A stretch of DNA of 9,552 bases from NCBI GenBank assembly GCA_050255995.1, contig JBFWIM010000072.1:1-9552 (forward strand), written 5' to 3'. Position 1 is the stretch's first letter; the number at the start of each line of letters is the position of its first letter. Positions 6,420-9,552 of this stretch are shown here, piece by piece. Both the position numbers and the translations under genes were made by a program. The notes beneath the pieces were generated by a model. That model did no database searches. It was not told the origin of the DNA and worked only from the letters and a program-made list of their open reading frames with translations. This stretch comes from Intestinibacillus sp050255995 (GTDB lineage Bacteria > Bacillota > Clostridia > Oscillospirales > Butyricicoccaceae).

Positions 6420-6448
6420 AATTTACCACCTGTGTGCTTAGAAGTCAA
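6420..6448 (-). promoter_or_regulatory. Promoter of the hrcA-grpE-dnaK-dnaJ operon
   Basis: On the minus strand, TTGACT (complement of 6443-6448) and TAAATT (complement of 6420-6425) are separated by exactly 17 bases. This is a vegetative sigma-A type promoter with a near-consensus -35. Transcription should start at about 6411-6414, inside CIRCE. All four operon genes can be read from it, and no separate promoter was recognised in front of grpE, dnaK or dnaJ. Confidence 0.8.
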
Positions 6449-6560
6449 GGGGAAGGCTGTGAATATTTTGTGAATGCAGGCAATCCTGAGACAAATGAAA
6501 GGGAGGGGGGATTTTTATAAACGTCCGGTCTTTTGCGGGAATTGTCTGCCGGCCGCCCCA

Positions 6561-6591
6561 CCGCCTGTGCTTTTGGAAAAATATCAGGCGG
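6561..6591. repeat. Hairpin in the lepA upstream region
   Basis: CCGCCTG (6561-6567) and CAGGCGG (6585-6591) form a perfect 7-bp stem. The 17-base AT-rich loop contains TTTTGGAAAA. Two more G-C pairs are possible outward across one bulged A (6560). It lies upstream of the predicted lepA promoter, so it would not be in the main lepA transcript. No clear T tract follows on either strand. Confidence 0.4.
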
Positions 6592-6651
6592 GGCAACGGA
6601 GAAGAAACCGATTCCACGATCATCTCAGGGCAGTTTCAACAAAGGAATTCG

Positions 6652-6680
6652 CTTGTATAAAGGATGGAATTATGATATCA
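6652..6680 (+). promoter_or_regulatory. Probable promoter of lepA-hemW
   Basis: TTGTAT (6652-6657), a 17-base spacer and TATCAT (6675-6680) fit a sigma-A promoter, with TG at 6672-6673 giving an extended -10. The -35 is weak (three of six bases). The predicted start near 6687 leaves a leader of about 47 nt, AT-rich compared with the surrounding DNA. Confidence 0.55.
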
Positions 6681-6719
6681 TATTTATTACTTGTAAGGAT
6701 GAAATCCATACCTTTTTAT

Positions 6720-6725
6720 AAGGAG
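6720..6725 (+). promoter_or_regulatory. Ribosome binding site fixing the GTG start of lepA
   Basis: AAGGAG lies eight bases before GTG 6734, which begins the conserved N-terminus of LepA. No in-frame ATG exists near this point, so the GTG start is well supported. Confidence 0.85.
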
Positions 6726-6733
6726 TAATTAGC

Positions 6734-8542
6734 GTGAAGGATCAGAGTAACATTCGGAATTTTTCCATCATCGCGCATATAGATCACGGCAAATCCACTC
6801 TGGCGGACCGGCTGCTGGAGCAGTGCAAGGCGGTTTCCCAGCGCGAAATGGAGGAACAACTGCTTGACAATATGGATCTCGAGCGGGAGCGCGGCATCAC
6901 AATCAAGGCGCGCGCCGTACGCATGGAGTATGAAGCGGACAACGGCGAGACCTATGAGATGAACCTGATCGACACGCCCGGCCATGTTGACTTTAACTAT
7001 GAAGTCTCGCGTTCTCTCGCGGCCTGCGAGGGTGCGCTGCTCGTCGTGGACGCGGCGCAGGGGATTGAGGCGCAGACGCTCGGCAACACCTATCTCGCCA
7101 TCGAGGGCAATCTGGAAATCGTACCTGTCATCAACAAGATCGACCTGCCCGCCGCCGACCCGAAGCGCGTCAAGCAGGAGATTGAGGATATCATCGGCAT
7201 CCCGGCTGAGGACGCGCCTGAAATCTCCGCCAAAATGGGCATCAATATTCATGACGTGCTGGAGCGCATCGTCAGTGACATCCCCGCGCCTGCGGGCGAT
7301 CCGGAAGCGCCGCTGCGCGCGCTGATCTTTGACAGCCAGTACGATCCTTACCGCGGCGTCATCGTCTACATGCGTCTGATGGACGGCAGCATCCGTCCGG
7401 GTATGAAGGTGCGCATGATGGCGACCGGCGCGCAGTTTCAGGTTATTGAGTGCGGCTATATGCAGCCTTTGGGCCTTGCGCCGGCGGACGGGCTTTCTGC
7501 CGGCGAGGTCGGCTATTTTTCCGCTTCCATTAAAAACGTGGCCGATACCCGCGTAGGCGATACCGTGACCGGCGCGGAGCGTCCCACGGATCAGGCGCTG
7601 CCCGGCTACCGCAAGGTGCAGCCCATGGTTTATTGCGGCATCTACACCGAGGACGGCTCCAAGTATCCAGATCTGCGCGATGCGCTCGAAAAACTGCAGC
7701 TCAACGACGCGTCGCTGTCCTTCGAGCCGGAATCCTCCATCGCGCTGGGCTTCGGCTTCCGCTGCGGCTTCCTCGGCATGCTGCACATGGAGATCATGCA
7801 GGAGCGACTGGAGCGCGAGTTCGATCTCGATCTGGTGACGACGCTGCCTTCGGTCGTATACGAAATTGTCAAAACCGACGGTACCATCGTACACTGTGAC
7901 AACCCGCACGACTATCCCGATCCTGTTCTGATTGAGGAGGCGCGCGAGCCGTTTGTCAAGGCGTCCATCATCACGCCGCAGGAGTATGTGGGCAACATCA
8001 TGCCCATGTGTCAGGAGCGGCGCAGCGTATTTAAGGATATGAAGTACCTTGACAGCACGCTGGTGGAACTGCACTACGAGATGCCGGTTAACGAGATCAT
8101 CTACGACTTCTTCGACGCGCTCAAAGCGCGCACCAAGGGCTACGCCTCACTGGACTATGTGATGGCCGACTACCGCAAGAGCGACCTGGTCAAGGTCGAT
8201 CTGCTGCTCAACGGCGATCAGGTCGACGCGCTCTCTTTCATTGCGCACCGCGAAAAGGCCTATGCCCGCGCGCGCCGTATCTGCGAAAAACTCAAGGAGA
8301 ACATTCCGCGCCAACTGTTTGAGGTGCCGGTGCAGGCAGCGATCGGCGGCAAGGTGATTGCGCGCGAAACCGTCAAGGCGGTGCGCAAGGACGTGCTTGC
8401 CAAATGCTACGGCGGCGACATTACCCGTAAGAAGAAGCTGCTGGAAAAGCAGAAGGAAGGCAAAAAGAAGATGCGCACGCTTGGCACTGTGCAGCTGCCG
8501 ACAGAGGCGTTCATGGCCGTCCTCAAGCTGGACGAGGAATAA
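6734..8542 (+). CDS. lepA: Elongation factor 4 (LepA), translational GTPase
   Basis: LepA/EF4 is a ribosome-binding GTPase related to EF-G. It has been linked to remobilising stalled ribosomes under ionic or cold stress and to 30S biogenesis. The 602-residue protein is full length. GTPase motifs are G1 AHIDHGKST (14-22), G2 RGIT (53-56), G3 DTPGH (80-84), G4 NKID (134-137) and G5 SAK (165-167). EF-G-like domains II, III and V follow, then the LepA-specific C-terminal domain (CYGGDITRKKKLLEKQKEGK stretch, then VQLPTEAFMAVLKLDEE at the end). Translation starts at GTG 6734 with AAGGAG eight bases upstream. In Bacillus lepA heads a same-direction cluster lepA-hemW-hrcA-grpE-dnaK-dnaJ; here only hemW follows and hrcA points away. 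The 61-nt gap to hemW has no terminator, so the two are probably co-transcribed. Confidence 0.98.
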   Translation: MKDQSNIRNFSIIAHIDHGKSTLADRLLEQCKAVSQREMEEQLLDNMDLERERGITIKARAVRMEYEADNGETYEMNLIDTPGHVDFNYEVSRSLAACEGALLVVDAAQGIEAQTLGNTYLAIEGNLEIVPVINKIDLPAADPKRVKQEIEDIIGIPAEDAPEISAKMGINIHDVLERIVSDIPAPAGDPEAPLRALIFDSQYDPYRGVIVYMRLMDGSIRPGMKVRMMATGAQFQVIECGYMQPLGLAPADGLSAGEVGYFSASIKNVADTRVGDTVTGAERPTDQALPGYRKVQPMVYCGIYTEDGSKYPDLRDALEKLQLNDASLSFEPESSIALGFGFRCGFLGMLHMEIMQERLEREFDLDLVTTLPSVVYEIVKTDGTIVHCDNPHDYPDPVLIEEAREPFVKASIITPQEYVGNIMPMCQERRSVFKDMKYLDSTLVELHYEMPVNEIIYDFFDALKARTKGYASLDYVMADYRKSDLVKVDLLLNGDQVDALSFIAHREKAYARARRICEKLKENIPRQLFEVPVQAAIGGKVIARETVKAVRKDVLAKCYGGDITRKKKLLEKQKEGKKKMRTLGTVQLPTEAFMAVLKLDEE

Positions 8543-8566
8543 GCGAAAACCTTTGGGGGACTTTGG

Positions 8567-8584
8567 CTGCGCGCCGCGCGGCAG
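8567..8584 (+). repeat. Small GC-rich hairpin in the lepA-hemW gap
   Basis: CTGC-GCG (8567-8573) can pair with CGC-(G)-GCAG (8577-8584), leaving one bulged G and a CCG loop. It is not followed by T residues, so read-through into hemW is expected. It may lower or buffer translation of hemW, but this is speculative. Confidence 0.3.
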
Positions 8585-8603
8585 ATATCGGGGGAAACCG
8601 GCT

Positions 8604-9552
8604 TTGAAATACTCTAAGCAACTGGGACTGTATCTGCATGTCCCGTTTTGCGTATCCAAATGCTATTACTGCGACTTTTATTCGATTAGCGGACGTACGG
8701 AACGTATGGACGCTTATGTGCATGCCGTCTGCGAGCATATCCGCGAGTATGGCGGGCTTTGCGGTTCACACACAGTAGACACGGTCTACTTTGGCGGCGG
8801 CACGCCGTCTTTCCTCGGGGAGAAACGGCTGGTGAAGCTCCTCTCCGAAATTGGGAAACGGTTTACGCTGGCCAAGCATCCGGAGATTACGGTGGAGGCA
8901 AACCCGGACAGCATGGACGCCAGGCTGCTGAAAAAGCTGCGTCGTGCGGGGGTGAACCGGCTGTCGGTCGGCGTGCAGTCGGCGGACGACGACGAGCTTG
9001 CCATGCTCGGCCGCGCGCATACCTTTGAGCAGGCGCGGGAGGCCGTGCTGCGGGCGCGGGATGCAGGCTTTGAGAACCTGAGCATGGATGTGATGTACGG
9101 CTTGCCCGGGCAGACTGCCGAACGGTTTCTGCACTCGGTCGACAGCGTACTCGCCCTGCAGCCGGAGCACCTGTCGTGTTACGGGCTTAAGCTGGAACCG
9201 GACACGCCGCTTGCGCGCGACAACCCATCCCTGCCGGATGACGACGCGCAGGCTGACCTCTACTTGGCGTTGTGCGGCCGGCTCAAAGAGGCCGGGTTCG
9301 AGCACTACGAGGTTTCCAATTGGGCGCTGCCCGGACGGCGCGCACGGCACAACAGCAAGTACTGGGACCTGTCTGAGTATCTGGGGCTGGGTCCCGGGGC
9401 GCATTCCTATCTCGGCGGACGGCGGTTCGCGTTCGTGCGTGATCTGGATGCGTACTGCGCCGGGTTCACGGATGGCGGCGGCACCATTGTCCGGGATGAA
9501 GAAGATTTGCCGACAATGCGGCGGCACGGAGAATATCTCATGCTGCGCCTGC
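8604..9552 (+). CDS. hemW: Radical SAM heme chaperone HemW (C-terminal end cut by window)
   Basis: HemW is a radical-SAM family protein that binds heme and passes it to target proteins; it was long annotated as oxygen-independent coproporphyrinogen III oxidase (HemN-like). The 4Fe-4S motif is CVSKCYYC (Cys16, 20, 23) followed by DF. True HemN has a further cysteine two residues later, so this favours HemW. GGGTPS (64-69) is the SAM-binding glycine motif, VEANPDS is at 97-103, and HNSKYW (249-254) is the HNxxYW motif linked to heme binding in HemW. Of a usual 375-385 residues, 316 are visible. The start is TTG 8604, ten bases after a GGGGG run (8590-8594). The first in-frame ATG (8706) would remove the iron-sulfur cysteines, so it cannot be correct. 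It follows lepA by 61 nt, a conserved Firmicutes pair. Confidence 0.95.
   Translation, partial: MKYSKQLGLYLHVPFCVSKCYYCDFYSISGRTERMDAYVHAVCEHIREYGGLCGSHTVDTVYFGGGTPSFLGEKRLVKLLSEIGKRFTLAKHPEITVEANPDSMDARLLKKLRRAGVNRLSVGVQSADDDELAMLGRAHTFEQAREAVLRARDAGFENLSMDVMYGLPGQTAERFLHSVDSVLALQPEHLSCYGLKLEPDTPLARDNPSLPDDDAQADLYLALCGRLKEAGFEHYEVSNWALPGRRARHNSKYWDLSEYLGLGPGAHSYLGGRRFAFVRDLDAYCAGFTDGGGTIVRDEEDLPTMRRHGEYLMLRL

Larger units (their letters stand above)
6416..6733. other. Divergent intergenic region between hrcA and lepA
   Basis: This 318-base stretch holds the hrcA promoter at its left end and the lepA promoter and ribosome site at its right end. Between them are a direct repeat of TGTGAAT (6458-6464 and 6469-6475), a G-rich run (GGGAGGGGGG near 6500) and a hairpin with a long loop (6561-6591). 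Short ORFs on both strands (about 60-85 codons) have no recognisable protein features. No riboswitch, tRNA or other RNA family could be recognised. Confidence 0.6.

Noticed and set aside
6484..6510. Possible TPP-type riboswitch from a CTGAGA string upstream of lepA
   Set aside because: Only the short string matches. The other conserved parts of the TPP aptamer are missing and lepA is not a thiamine gene.
6474..6728. Small plus-strand ORF of 84 codons between hrcA and lepA
   Set aside because: It has no clear ribosome site at its ATG, no recognisable features in the product, and it spans the hairpin, the lepA promoter and the lepA ribosome site.
6716..8074. 452-codon minus-strand ORF opposite lepA
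   Set aside because: It is in exact complementary codon register to lepA, which is complete and highly conserved. Its product is Arg/His/Leu/Val-rich without recognisable motifs.
1..9552. CRISPR array, prophage, transposase, toxin-antitoxin or defence genes
   Set aside because: No regularly spaced repeats and no such protein signatures on either strand. Every coding stretch is accounted for by housekeeping genes or the transporter.

Overview
This GC-rich window carries conserved housekeeping genes of a monoderm Firmicute, most likely a high-GC member of the Clostridia (Oscillospiraceae/Ruminococcaceae-like). Four things point that way. DnaK lacks the roughly 23-residue insertion that Gram-negative DnaK carries early in its ATPase domain. 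Class I heat-shock control (HrcA with a perfect CIRCE operator) is present. The lepA-hemW / hrcA-grpE-dnaK-dnaJ neighbourhood is the one known from Firmicutes. Several starts are preceded by strong AAGGAG-type ribosome binding sites. The genus-level placement is inference only.

Layout from left to right. (1) 1-799, minus strand: the N-terminal part of an AgcS/AlsT-type sodium:amino-acid symporter, cut by the window edge. (2) 848-1395, plus strand: a promoter and tadA, the tRNA adenosine-34 deaminase. (3) 1399-1430: a 13-bp perfect hairpin with A and T tracts on its two sides, serving as a shared terminator for the converging tadA and dnaJ. (4) 6448 down to 1453, minus strand: the heat-shock operon, in the order promoter, CIRCE, hrcA, grpE, dnaK, dnaJ. 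The hrcA-grpE gap is 25 nt, but the grpE-dnaK and dnaK-dnaJ gaps are 138 and 120 nt. Each of these larger gaps holds a different long imperfect inverted repeat that looks like a small mobile or REP/MITE-like element. (5) 6416-6733: a divergent intergenic region with the hrcA promoter on one side, a lepA promoter on the other and a hairpin between them. (6) 6734-9552, plus strand: lepA (elongation factor 4, GTG start) followed by hemW (radical-SAM heme chaperone, TTG start), which is cut by the right edge.

How the genes work together. HrcA represses its own operon through CIRCE. GrpE, DnaK and DnaJ form the Hsp70 folding machine, and HrcA's activity in this class of system depends on GroEL. 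LepA acts on the ribosome under stress, HemW delivers heme, TadA makes inosine-34 in tRNA, and the transporter imports an amino acid with sodium.

No undescribed biological system is visible. The points most worth a second look are the two palindromic elements inside the heat-shock operon, the head-to-head arrangement of lepA-hemW and hrcA-dnaJ instead of the usual single direction, and the divergent substrate-region motif in the symporter. The very long ORFs antisense to dnaK/dnaJ, lepA, grpE and hrcA are artefacts of codon choice.
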